A stretch of 64,000 nucleotides of DNA, from assembly GCA_018700525.1 (NCBI GenBank), contig JABITN010000105.1, positions 1 to 64,000 on the forward strand. Reading direction: 5' to 3'. Shown here in pieces: positions 1-8,425 of the stretch. How positions within the stretch are numbered: the first letter of the stretch is position 1; the number at the start of each line of letters is the position of its first letter. The translations under genes and the position numbers were made by a program. Source of the DNA: Opitutales bacterium. Its GTDB lineage: Bacteria; Verrucomicrobiota; Verrucomicrobiia; Opitutales; Opitutaceae. Under the pieces are notes generated by a model. The model saw only the letters and a list, made by a program, of their open reading frames with translations, was not told where the DNA came from and did not search any database.

Positions 1-1
1 G

Positions 2-1231
2 GCGTTGATCGCTCTGCCAGCCCTCGAATCCTTCCCTGTATTCGGCGCCGCAACAAAAGCAGCAACCGTTTCTGCCAAAAAGGCCCGCTGCTTAGTCTCA
101 GTGGGCTCCTACTTAGGTCTCCATCAAAATGCATTCTTTCCCAAAGAAGTAGGCCGAGGCTACGCAATGCCGGAAACGCTTAAACCTCTCTCGGATCATC
201 GCGACGCCTTTACGGTTTTCTCCGGTCTCGACCATCGTGCGGCCAATGGTCATGGAGCTTGGAGCAACTTCCTCTGCGGAAACTCTCCTAACGCTTACTC
301 GCTCGACCAAATGGTCGCCGATCAAATCGGACAGAAGTCGCGCTTCCCCTCCGTTCAACTAACCGCTGGCACCGGCGAAGGTAGCAAGGCGATGAGTTTT
401 ACCAAACAGGGAATCGGCCTCCCAATGGTACAACGTCCTAGCGTCTTCTACAAAGAGCTCTTCATGTCCGAAGCCGACAAGGCTCGCATGGAATATATGC
501 TGCGTAGCGGCAAAAGTTCGATCGACTACGTATTGGAAGATGCCCTACGACTCCAAAAATCTGCGACGCGTCGGGATAGCGACAAACTCGACGAATACTT
601 CGATTCAATGCGATCGGTCGAAAAACGTATGACTCAACAGATCGCCTCGATCGACGACCCTATCCCTACGACCGACTACAAACTTCCCGACTCGGACCCC
701 ATTACGCCCAACCTCCTCATGGAAGCGGAAACGCTCATGTACGATCTCATGACGCTAGCCATCGAAACCGAATCAAGCCGTGTCCTGTCGTTTTTCATCG
801 ACGGTCTCGGACAAGTATTCTCCTTCGATGGCGAACCTCTCAAAGCAGGCTACCACGGTCTTTCCCATCACGGAAACGATCCGGCCATGATTCGGGATCT
901 CATAAAGATCGAACAATCTCACATTCACTGCCTCAGCGGTTTTATAAAGCAACTGAAAGAGAAGAAGGACACCCAAGGAAATTCGCTGCTCGATAGCACG
1001 ATCGTCCTAATGGGTACCGGTATGGGAGATGCTAGTCGTCACTCCAACGCGAATCTCCCGACCCTCGTCGCTGGAGGTGGCTTTAATCACGGCAGTCATA
1101 TAGCGGTTGACCATACGAAAGATGACTCACCTTTGTTGGGCGACCTCTACGTCACCTTGATGCAACGTCTGGGAATGGAAGTAGATTCCTTCTCCAATGC
1201 GTCGCGCAACATGAACCAGCTTTTTAGCTAA
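2..1231 (+). CDS. DUF1552 domain-containing secreted protein (5' end outside window)
   Basis: The reading frame is open to the window edge, so the N-terminus is missing; the first visible residues (ALIALPALES) match the segment just after the twin-arginine signal of DUF1552 proteins, as in the intact paralogue at 6628-7887. The TTG start of the ORF track is therefore not real. Family hallmarks include GLSHHGND near residue 285 and the C-terminal MGTGMGDASRHSNANLP block followed by VAGGG. The gene ends 3 bp before the DUF1592 gene, so the two are surely co-transcribed. DUF1552 proteins are exported and almost always sit beside a DUF1592 cytochrome-like protein in Verrucomicrobiota and Planctomycetota; their biochemical role is unknown. 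Family call is firm, function open. Confidence 0.93.
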   Translation, partial: ALIALPALESFPVFGAATKAATVSAKKARCLVSVGSYLGLHQNAFFPKEVGRGYAMPETLKPLSDHRDAFTVFSGLDHRAANGHGAWSNFLCGNSPNAYSLDQMVADQIGQKSRFPSVQLTAGTGEGSKAMSFTKQGIGLPMVQRPSVFYKELFMSEADKARMEYMLRSGKSSIDYVLEDALRLQKSATRRDSDKLDEYFDSMRSVEKRMTQQIASIDDPIPTTDYKLPDSDPITPNLLMEAETLMYDLMTLAIETESSRVLSFFIDGLGQVFSFDGEPLKAGYHGLSHHGNDPAMIRDLIKIEQSHIHCLSGFIKQLKEKKDTQGNSLLDSTIVLMGTGMGDASRHSNANLPTLVAGGGFNHGSHIAVDHTKDDSPLLGDLYVTLMQRLGMEVDSFSNASRNMNQLFS

Positions 1232-1234
1232 AAA

Positions 1235-3907
1235 ATGAGCAAGAAGCTATGCAAGGTAGCGGCCGATCTCCGAGCGGCCATGAGCGCAACTATGTTCGCG
1301 ATCGCATTCGCCAACATATCCACAAGTCCCCTACACGCGAACACAGACCTCCCAATCCCCGAGCAAGCGATTGAGATTCTTTCTAACTATTGCTTGGATT
1401 GCCACGATGAGGCCGAAATGAAGGGCGACCTCAATCTGGATTTCCTTTCCATAGATTGGAGCCTCAAGGAAAATCGGAAACTGTGGGAAAACGTCCATTT
1501 AATGGCGAAAGGCGGCCACATGCCTCCTGCCAAGAAAAAGCAACCTAGTGACGAAGAGCGCGAAACCATATTAGCCTGGCTCGATTCATCTTTACTCGAA
1601 CACACCTCGATTGGCGGCACCCTTCCACGACGTCTCAACCAATCCGAATACGAGGCCACCATTCGCGATCTGTTCAATCTAAACGACTTCACTCTGCCTG
1701 TCGGATTCCCTCGGGATACCGAGTTCCACGGATTCAACAACGTGGGCGAAGGTCTGGTACTCTCGCCACCACTCATGGAAGCCTACGGCAAAGTCGCTTC
1801 ACGGATCGCGGACGAAGTTTACCCGCCGAAAAAGCCAACTCCAAAGTCCACCACGCGCCACGCAGGGCCTGAGGACATGGTACTCAGTTTTTCCGCAGCT
1901 ACCGTAAAAGGCGATTCCCTCCTTCTCGCCTCGCGTGCCGAACAAATCATGCGCAGTTGCACATGGCCCAGCCGAATCGAGATCATGGCTTCCGGCACCT
2001 ATCGCGTCACTGTTAGTACCTCCCAGTTCCGACCAATATCCGATGAACCGATGATTCTCGAATTTCGTGCCCGAGAACTGACCGCTAGCGATCGTTCCTT
2101 TACTGAAATATTTCGCCTTCTAAAAGAAATCGAAGTCACCTCCGAGTCTCCTCAAACCGTAACCTTCGAAGCCGATCTCTACGAAGGCCAAACACTTCTC
2201 TTACGCTGGACCAATGCAGAACTGGACCACGAATTCAATAATCTTGCGGATCAAATGGAAGCCTGGTTCAAACGCGATCCGCGTTTCTTGGCAGCCTGGC
2301 AAAAAGCCGTCTACCCAGACGGCATTGTTACCGAGAGAGGAAAGTTTACTTATCTTCGAGGAAGGAATGGCTGGGACGTCGTAACCGATAATTTGGCGGA
2401 TCCCGAGCTAGACATGAGTCAGGCTAAAATGGATACGAATATGACCCAACAGCTGCTCAAATCTATGCGAGGGCTTGGAGGCGGGACGTATTCTACTGCC
2501 GACGCAATGTGCCACTACTACTTCGAAAACGGCCCAGCGCTTGCGGTACACGGTCTCACAGTCGAAGGTCCATTGAAAATAGTCGAAAACCCAACAGATA
2601 TTCGACGTAGAGAAACGCGTGAACAGTTGATCGGCGAACGCAAACCCGGTCAATCCGACGAGGCGCTCGCACGGCAAATGCTCAAAACATTCCTTCCCAA
2701 GGCCTTTCGCCGACCGGTAGACGAACAGACGATTAATACCTTTCTGAAAATCGCAAACCAACACTGGTCTGAAGGAGCTTCATTTGAGGACGGCATCCAC
2801 TTATTGCTTCGCAATATCCTCATTTCCCCTCGCTTTCTCTACCGCGTGATCGGTCCGAATGAAATGGACGACTACGACCTCGCCTCGCGACTCTCCTATT
2901 TCCTAACGCAATCTCCTCCAGATACGAAGCTCAAGAAACTCGCCAAAGCAGGTAAACTATCGAATCCCGAGACCTTGCGCCGGGAAGCCCGTCGCTTGAT
3001 GCCCGACAGTCCCGATCATCCTATGATCCAAAGTTTCACTGGTCAGTGGTTGGATACGAAAATGCTGAATGACATCATGCCTGATCCGAAGCTCAAGTTT
3101 TCCGAAAATGACATAAAAATAGCCAAGGCGGAAGTCGAGTGGTTCTTCTCTGCGATTCTAAACGAGAACCGTCCCTTAACTGATTTCATCGATCCGGATT
3201 TCACGTATTCAACCGTCGGATTCGCCAAAAAAATATACGAATACCAAGACCCGAATCCCAAGCCCAAGATGGACAATTATCGAGTAGACGTACGCGGCTT
3301 ACAACTCGAGCGAATACCTCTACCACGCGGCGGTCGATATGGGGGCCTGATGGCGCAATCCGCCATTATGACAGCCACCGCAAATGGCGTGGATACACAG
3401 CCCGTTCTTCGAGGAGTATGGATCCTGGAAAACATCCTCGGCACGCCTCCACCACAGCCGCCGAAAAGTGTCCCAGCGCTAACGCCCGACATTCGTGGTA
3501 CGACCAATCCTAAGGAAATGCTCGCCGCCCACATGGCAGATGGAGCCTGCGCGACTTGCCATAAGCAAATCGACCCTATCGGTTTCATGCTGGAGAACTT
3601 CGACCCCGTAGGCCGCTGGCGTGAAAACTGGCCGAAAATAGATGTACCGATCGAATCCTCAGGCACACTGCCCGACGGTACCGTTATTCACGATGTAACA
3701 GATTTCAAGGCATGGCTGGTCGACAATATCGACCTCTTCTCCCAGTGCCTCTCCGAAAAGCTCCTGACTTACGCCACAGGCCGCGTCCCCAACTACAAGG
3801 AACGCAAAGAGATCGAAACCATCGTTAAACTAAACCACGGAGCCGGCAACGGCTTCCAAGATCTCTTTCTCGCTCTCATCCAAAGCGAGACTTTCCGCAC
3901 GAAGTAG
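1235..3907 (+). CDS. DUF1592/DUF1588/DUF1585 cytochrome-c-like secreted protein
   Basis: 890 residues from ATG 1235. Domain order: N-terminal CxxCH (CLDCH, residues 53-57) in a Planctomycete cytochrome-c-like domain, DUF1587 (about 131-195), DUF1595 (about 476-540), DUF1592 (about 541-620), DUF1588 (about 700-800, with a second haem motif CATCH at 772-776) and C-terminal DUF1585 (about 833-888). The product is probably exported, binds haem c and works with the DUF1552 protein 3 bp upstream; the substrate is unknown. The start is odd: codons 7-16 consist of a dispersed palindromic repeat unit that also occurs at 41.6 kb, and ATG 1280 (MSATMFAIAF...) directly begins the signal peptide. The ancestral start may be 1280. 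Confidence 0.92.
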   Translation: MSKKLCKVAADLRAAMSATMFAIAFANISTSPLHANTDLPIPEQAIEILSNYCLDCHDEAEMKGDLNLDFLSIDWSLKENRKLWENVHLMAKGGHMPPAKKKQPSDEERETILAWLDSSLLEHTSIGGTLPRRLNQSEYEATIRDLFNLNDFTLPVGFPRDTEFHGFNNVGEGLVLSPPLMEAYGKVASRIADEVYPPKKPTPKSTTRHAGPEDMVLSFSAATVKGDSLLLASRAEQIMRSCTWPSRIEIMASGTYRVTVSTSQFRPISDEPMILEFRARELTASDRSFTEIFRLLKEIEVTSESPQTVTFEADLYEGQTLLLRWTNAELDHEFNNLADQMEAWFKRDPRFLAAWQKAVYPDGIVTERGKFTYLRGRNGWDVVTDNLADPELDMSQAKMDTNMTQQLLKSMRGLGGGTYSTADAMCHYYFENGPALAVHGLTVEGPLKIVENPTDIRRRETREQLIGERKPGQSDEALARQMLKTFLPKAFRRPVDEQTINTFLKIANQHWSEGASFEDGIHLLLRNILISPRFLYRVIGPNEMDDYDLASRLSYFLTQSPPDTKLKKLAKAGKLSNPETLRREARRLMPDSPDHPMIQSFTGQWLDTKMLNDIMPDPKLKFSENDIKIAKAEVEWFFSAILNENRPLTDFIDPDFTYSTVGFAKKIYEYQDPNPKPKMDNYRVDVRGLQLERIPLPRGGRYGGLMAQSAIMTATANGVDTQPVLRGVWILENILGTPPPQPPKSVPALTPDIRGTTNPKEMLAAHMADGACATCHKQIDPIGFMLENFDPVGRWRENWPKIDVPIESSGTLPDGTVIHDVTDFKAWLVDNIDLFSQCLSEKLLTYATGRVPNYKERKEIETIVKLNHGAGNGFQDLFLALIQSETFRTK
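1255..1281 (+). repeat. Dispersed palindromic repeat unit inside the DUF1592 gene start
   Basis: The core GCGGCCGATCTCCGAGCGGC lies in a 27-bp stretch identical to the reverse complement of 41592-41618, and is a diverged match to 41530-41557. Here it encodes residues 7-16 of the DUF1592 protein, ahead of its signal peptide. Confidence 0.85.
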
Positions 3908-3915
3908 ACACCTGA

Positions 3916-3943
3916 ATGTAGAATTAAGGGCGAAGCTCTACAT
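3916..3943. repeat. Inverted repeat between the convergent DUF1592 genes
   Basis: ATGTAGA (3916-3922) and TCTACAT (3937-3943) are perfect inverted arms around a 14-bp loop, just after the plus-strand DUF1592 stop. There is no T-run, so it could be a weak bidirectional terminator or a dispersed palindrome. The rest of the 3908-4138 gap shows no convincing gene. Confidence 0.45.
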
Positions 3944-4138
3944 CTCGGCTTGCCTTTCAAGAATCGACCAACCACGCGAGACTTCGAAATGGCTAAGAAC
4001 CTGCCAACGCTTCTATTCTAGCGTTCAGGCCTTTACTCTCACTTCTACTTACGTTTCTCGTGGAGCTCCTCCAAAAACAATCGATCCGGGACAAGCTCGG
4101 ACCAACTTAAGCGAATCTGGATATTATCCCACACGTAT

Positions 4139-6610
4139 TCAATTTCTCATGAACGATTCGCTGAGCACGATCCCCTCGATCAGGCCCTGGAGACCACCTT
4201 CATTATCATCAAGCTCTTCCAATATCGAATCGATTACCGGGCGATCCCTAGGATCCAATTCCCGACCAAGAGCATAGGTCATGAGCTTCTCCGCTAGACA
4301 GCGAGTAAACTGATCGGTCCGTTTGATCATTAAAGAACGAAATTCAGGCACGCCATTAAACGTATCTCCATTCGGCAGCGTTCCCGATGCATCGATCTTC
4401 AATTTACGCCCATAGTGGCTCCGCCACATTCCGGTCGCATCGAAATTCTCCAATGCAAAGCCCAAGGGATCGATCTTACGATGACACTCCGCACAAGTCT
4501 CGACTTCACGGTGTTTCGCAAGCTGCTCTCGAATCGTCTTTGCCCCGCTGATACCCGATTCGATCACCGGAACATCTGGCGGCGGTGGCGGTGGCGAGTA
4601 GCCGAGCAGATTCTCCAATACGTAGATTCCACGAACCACCGGAGAAGTATCCACTCCGTTAGCGGAAGCGGTCAAGAAAAGCGATTGCCCGATCAATCCA
4701 CCTCGCGGCGTTCCTTTCAAAGAGACCTTTTTGAGCTCATGCCCATCCACGCCTTCAATCCCGTAATGCAAAGCCAATTCCCGATTAAGGAACGAATAGT
4801 CAGCGGAGATTAATTCACTCGGTCTTAGATTATTACTCAACACGTGCCTAAAAAAGGCTTCCGTCTCGCCAATCATTGCGGTTTCTATGTCATCGCGAAA
4901 ATAGGTCCTAAAGTCCTGCGACACCGGCATCTCGCCAATATTATCCAGCTCAAGCCAACGACTTATAAAATTGGATACAAATCGATCAGACTTCGAATCA
5001 AGCAACATTCTCGATACTTGTTTTCCCAAGACAAGCGGATCGCTTAGCTTCCCTTTTCGAGCATCACGAAACAACACTTCATCCGGTTGAGACGACCACA
5101 GAAAATAGGACAAACGCGCCGCCAAGGCAAAATCGTTCAAAAGCCCTTCCCCCTCGGACAAATAGATAAACCCAGGAGAGCAGAGGATCGCCTGGAAGCC
5201 TAGCTGCACCGCTTCGAGCTCAGTCAAACCTTCTTCAATCTTCGCCAAGACCATCGACTCGATCGGCTTCAACTCATCGCTTTCCAACGGACGGCGATAG
5301 GCTGACGCCGCAAAGTAACGCAGTCGCTCAACGGCAGCTTCGCGCGTCAGGTCGCTCAATTCAAGATTCCCATAGAGCAATTGATGCCCTTTGGGGGGCC
5401 ATTGCTCCAATAACGGCCCTTCAACTTGAACCTCCCAAATACGCAATTTCGGTCCCCGGTAGACCTTCAACAATCCATGGGATTTTTCATTCCCACCCTT
5501 CATATCGACGAAAGGTTTCACCTCCTCATACTCTCCCCCATTCTGAGTCATGATCCGCACCAACCTCTTGGTTGCGAGAGTTCCATTGCGAAAACGCACT
5601 TCCGGCTCAAAGCCTTCTTCGAAAAACACTTCCCACTCGAACCATTCCGGCTCATCGCTGGTCAATTCGACCCGGGCCAAAGAACGTTCTGCCGAGACAT
5701 TACCCGTGCTTTCAACGCTTCCTTCTCGATCGACTGCTACCAGTTCGAGCACCAGCGGATCCCCATTGCGAAAATCGTCAATCACGTCCCCATAGGGATG
5801 CTCACGATCGATTGCCGCCGCTTGTACCCGCACGCGATACATGCCGCTTGCCGGCACTCCACCTCTCGCCAAAGGCTCGAAGCCAATATGTCCTCCACGA
5901 TAGTGCCGACCATACAAATCCGTATAGGGCGTCTCCGGAACGAATCGAAATCGATCTACCCGAAACAGCTTCGGTAGGTCTGCGTTCTCTTCACCCTGAA
6001 AATAGAACGGAGTCCGTTGTGAATAACGCTTTGATTTAGGTCGCTTGCCAAATTTCGTCGCTCGGTCGATCGCCTCTTCAGCAGCAGTAAAATAATGATC
6101 CAACAACATCCCTGAAGTGACCAACTCCGCACCTATATTATCAAACCCATGTTTAACGACTTCCTTCGGAAAATCCGCCGCAGGATTCCATGCAGAGACA
6201 TTCAACCCAAGCAAATCTCTGATCGTTTGCTGATACTCCCATGCGTTGATCCGGCGCAAGACGCTATGCCCCCCTGTGTCCGATAATTCTGCCAAGGCAG
6301 TCTTCACTAATTTGGTCGTCGAATCAATCATCGCCGTCCGTTCTTCGATTGAAGGCTGCGGTTCGTCCTCAGGCGGCATATCGCCCAGATTGAGCATATC
6401 CAAAACCTCCTGCCACAATTCAATATCCTCCAGACCCGTGATCTCATCGGTGAGACCATCCAAGCGGCGGTCTCCCTTCTCTTTGTGCGGTCCGTGACAA
6501 TCGATGCAGTGCTGCTGAAGAAATTCCGTACGAGACGAGCCGAAAGAAATGCTGGAAAGCAAAACCGAACCAAGAGCCGTGATTATCCGCTTATCGAAAA
6601 AAGTATTCAT
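4139..6610 (-). CDS. DUF1592/DUF1588/DUF1585 cytochrome-c-like secreted protein, second copy
   Basis: I start this at ATG 6610, which gives MNTFFDKRIITALGSVLLSS, a clear signal peptide, and leaves 17 bp after the DUF1552 stop; the longer ORF from 6757 would run into that gene. The 823-residue protein has CIDCH (35-39), DUF1587 beginning RRINAWEYQQTIRDLLG, DUF1595/DUF1592, a DUF1588 segment with a proline run (SPPPPPPDVP) and CAECH, and a C-terminal DUF1585. It is a paralogue of the plus-strand gene at 1235-3907, but its middle region differs, so the two may serve different substrates. It likely forms an exported haem-c partner of the adjacent DUF1552 protein. Function unknown. Confidence 0.92.
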   Translation of the reverse strand: MNTFFDKRIITALGSVLLSSISFGSSRTEFLQQHCIDCHGPHKEKGDRRLDGLTDEITGLEDIELWQEVLDMLNLGDMPPEDEPQPSIEERTAMIDSTTKLVKTALAELSDTGGHSVLRRINAWEYQQTIRDLLGLNVSAWNPAADFPKEVVKHGFDNIGAELVTSGMLLDHYFTAAEEAIDRATKFGKRPKSKRYSQRTPFYFQGEENADLPKLFRVDRFRFVPETPYTDLYGRHYRGGHIGFEPLARGGVPASGMYRVRVQAAAIDREHPYGDVIDDFRNGDPLVLELVAVDREGSVESTGNVSAERSLARVELTSDEPEWFEWEVFFEEGFEPEVRFRNGTLATKRLVRIMTQNGGEYEEVKPFVDMKGGNEKSHGLLKVYRGPKLRIWEVQVEGPLLEQWPPKGHQLLYGNLELSDLTREAAVERLRYFAASAYRRPLESDELKPIESMVLAKIEEGLTELEAVQLGFQAILCSPGFIYLSEGEGLLNDFALAARLSYFLWSSQPDEVLFRDARKGKLSDPLVLGKQVSRMLLDSKSDRFVSNFISRWLELDNIGEMPVSQDFRTYFRDDIETAMIGETEAFFRHVLSNNLRPSELISADYSFLNRELALHYGIEGVDGHELKKVSLKGTPRGGLIGQSLFLTASANGVDTSPVVRGIYVLENLLGYSPPPPPPDVPVIESGISGAKTIREQLAKHREVETCAECHRKIDPLGFALENFDATGMWRSHYGRKLKIDASGTLPNGDTFNGVPEFRSLMIKRTDQFTRCLAEKLMTYALGRELDPRDRPVIDSILEELDDNEGGLQGLIEGIVLSESFMRN

Positions 6611-6627
6611 AATAAAACAACTCTCAA

Positions 6628-7887
6628 CTAAGCGATTTCCATGGGTGAAAACGTACCCGTACTCCGACCGAAACGTTCGATATCCAAGCCGAACCATTGC
6701 AGGGACGATAGCCAGAGATTGGAAAGCGGGATACGCTTGCTCTTTTCCTCCGGGCAAACCAAATGGCCTTGATGATCCAACCCTCCACCGGCAAGCAATA
6801 CCGGAATATCGCGATTGCTGTGTGTATGCGCATTTCCCATACCGCTTCCCATGACAACTAAGGTATCGTCAAAAACTTTCGCTTCTTTCAATCGATCCAC
6901 GAACAAGCCGAATTGCTTCATCAAGTACGCCTCCACAATTTGTAGCTCACCGAGACGATTTTCCTCCTTACCGTGATGCGACAGGCCATGATAGGATCCG
7001 ACCTCCAATTCGCTCGTTTGAAATCCCATCGGCACTTCAAAAGTCGCCACCCTCGTCGAATCGGTCTGCAGCGCCAAAACCAATAGATCGTACATCAACG
7101 GCATCTCCTCGATATGCATACGGTCTTCATCCAAAACGCGATCTATCGGCGAATTGGGTTTCGGTCGATCAAGCCACTCTTTGGACATTTGCAAACGTTG
7201 CTCAACTTCGCGCACTGAGGTCAGATACTGGTCCAATTTGTCCCGATCAGTCGCGTTCAGTTTTCCGCCTAAAGTATTCGCCGATTCTCGAAGCGCATCC
7301 AAAACGCTACTACGATGCAATAAACGCACGCGTTCTTTTTCCAATGCTGCCTTACCGGAATTGACGAACAAGGCTTCGAAAAGATTTGCAGGGTTGCTGA
7401 CCGGTGGAATGTTCACACCTGAACGTGTCCAGCACATGTTAGTTCCGCCACCAAGGCCCGCAGAAATCGACGAATACCGCGCCGCACTCCCGGAGAATTC
7501 CGCAGCTGCCTGGTCGATCGTCATATTCTTTTCCGCAAAACCTGCCGCCTCGCCTTTCTTAACGCCGCTCAGAAATGAATGCACAGCCGAATGTCCCCCG
7601 CTGACGCCGTGGTCCAAATGGGAAAAGACAGTGAAGTCGTCGCGATGCCTATCGATACCCCCAAGGGTCAAACTCGTCTTATAATCCTTGCCAGACGTCT
7701 TTGGGAAGAACCCTCCCGGCCAAAAGCCCAAGTGACTCCCCACACACACCAATCGACGCGAACTTTGCGGATTCGCCGATGTGGCGAAACCCGTATTGAG
7801 GCTTTCGAAAGCTGGCATTGCCATTACCACTCCCAGTCCCTTCAGGAAATGGCGGCGATCGATAGGGGCATTATAAATACGTTTCAT
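6628..7887 (-). CDS. DUF1552 domain-containing Tat-exported protein
   Basis: ATG 7887 is chosen over the TTG at 7896, giving 419 residues. A twin-arginine motif (DRRHFLKGLG, about residues 10-19) followed by a hydrophobic stretch predicts export of a folded protein. DUF1552 hallmarks are all present: VCVGSHLGFWPGGFFP, GLSHHGKEE and VMGSGMGNAHTHSNRDIPVLLAGGG. It is the first gene of a two-gene minus-strand operon with the DUF1592 gene 17 bp downstream, the same gene order as in the plus-strand copy. Metal or substrate binding by the conserved histidines is plausible but not established. Confidence 0.93.
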   Translation of the reverse strand: MKRIYNAPIDRRHFLKGLGVVMAMPAFESLNTGFATSANPQSSRRLVCVGSHLGFWPGGFFPKTSGKDYKTSLTLGGIDRHRDDFTVFSHLDHGVSGGHSAVHSFLSGVKKGEAAGFAEKNMTIDQAAAEFSGSAARYSSISAGLGGGTNMCWTRSGVNIPPVSNPANLFEALFVNSGKAALEKERVRLLHRSSVLDALRESANTLGGKLNATDRDKLDQYLTSVREVEQRLQMSKEWLDRPKPNSPIDRVLDEDRMHIEEMPLMYDLLVLALQTDSTRVATFEVPMGFQTSELEVGSYHGLSHHGKEENRLGELQIVEAYLMKQFGLFVDRLKEAKVFDDTLVVMGSGMGNAHTHSNRDIPVLLAGGGLDHQGHLVCPEEKSKRIPLSNLWLSSLQWFGLDIERFGRSTGTFSPMEIA

Positions 7888-7946
7888 AAATTTCAATTAA
7901 GGTCAGGGATTGAGACCACAAGGACGCGAATCTTATCGATTTCCTG

Positions 7947-7969
7947 AAAGGTCTCGAAAGAGACCTTTT
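7947..7969. terminator. Perfect hairpin behind the sigma-factor remnant
   Basis: AAAGGTCTC (7947-7955), GAAA loop, GAGACCTTT (7960-7968): a perfect 9-bp stem with a short T-run on the plus strand. On the minus strand it overlaps the stop of the sigma remnant and precedes the DUF1552 gene. It could be a bidirectional terminator or an attenuator-like element. Confidence 0.5.
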
Positions 7970-8228
7970 AAGCACGCCTATCCGGATCCAGTATCAAACC
8001 AAGCACTCCGAACTTTGCCACCGTAATAACCCAAGGGTGAAAAGGCGTTTCAGGATTCCATTTTTCGCGTTTCTTCCACGAAACGATGTTCGCCCGCTGC
8101 TCGACCTCTTTCGGTACTTCGCTGTGGCCTAAAGATGCCTGGCAGTATCCGCGCAAGGCCGTCTGACTCTCGGTCAGGGTGCTTACGAATACTTCGCTTG
8201 GATTCTTTGGCTTAGGGTTCTCATTCAC
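7968..8228 (-). pseudogene. Truncated ECF sigma-70 factor (region 2 only)
   Basis: The 86-residue ORF (GTG start) matches only the first half of an ECF sigma factor of the Rhodopirellula/Verrucomicrobium type. TESQTALRGYCQASLG corresponds to the region 2.1 helix, and SWKKREKWNPETPFHPWVITVAKFGVL lines up with WQKFEQFERGTSFLKWTCVIARFKALA of the intact sigma factor at 20236-20772. The sequence derails after AKFGVL and stops; region 4 is absent, and the expected (D/E)xxQE motif reads VEQRANIV. It probably once sat with the DUF1552-DUF1592 operon downstream. A short product could still exist, but it could not recognise a -35 element. Confidence 0.75.
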
Positions 8229-8330
8229 TAAATCTAATCTAACGACCTCATGCTACATTTAATTACCATTAGACCATTGCCAAGCAAGTATAATTAAGCC
8301 TTCCAATTCCCAATAATCAAGCGGCTAACT

Positions 8331-8353
8331 AACGTCTCGAAAATCAAGACGTT
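8331..8353 (+). terminator. Hairpin with T-run upstream of the 512-residue protein gene
   Basis: AACGTCT, a 9-base loop, AGACGTT, then TTTT on the plus strand. It resembles a small intrinsic terminator 70 bp before the next plus-strand gene and could attenuate its leader. No plus-strand gene upstream needs it. Confidence 0.4.
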
Positions 8354-8425
8354 TTTCAAATCCACTCAAATCTCAATTTATCGATGGCTTCCACTCGTCA
8401 AATGTGATATTCGTACCGCGTTCCA

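Noticed and set aside
6611-6757. Extension of the second DUF1592 gene into the DUF1552 gene
   Set aside because: Would overlap the upstream gene by over 120 bp; ATG 6610 with a signal peptide fits better.
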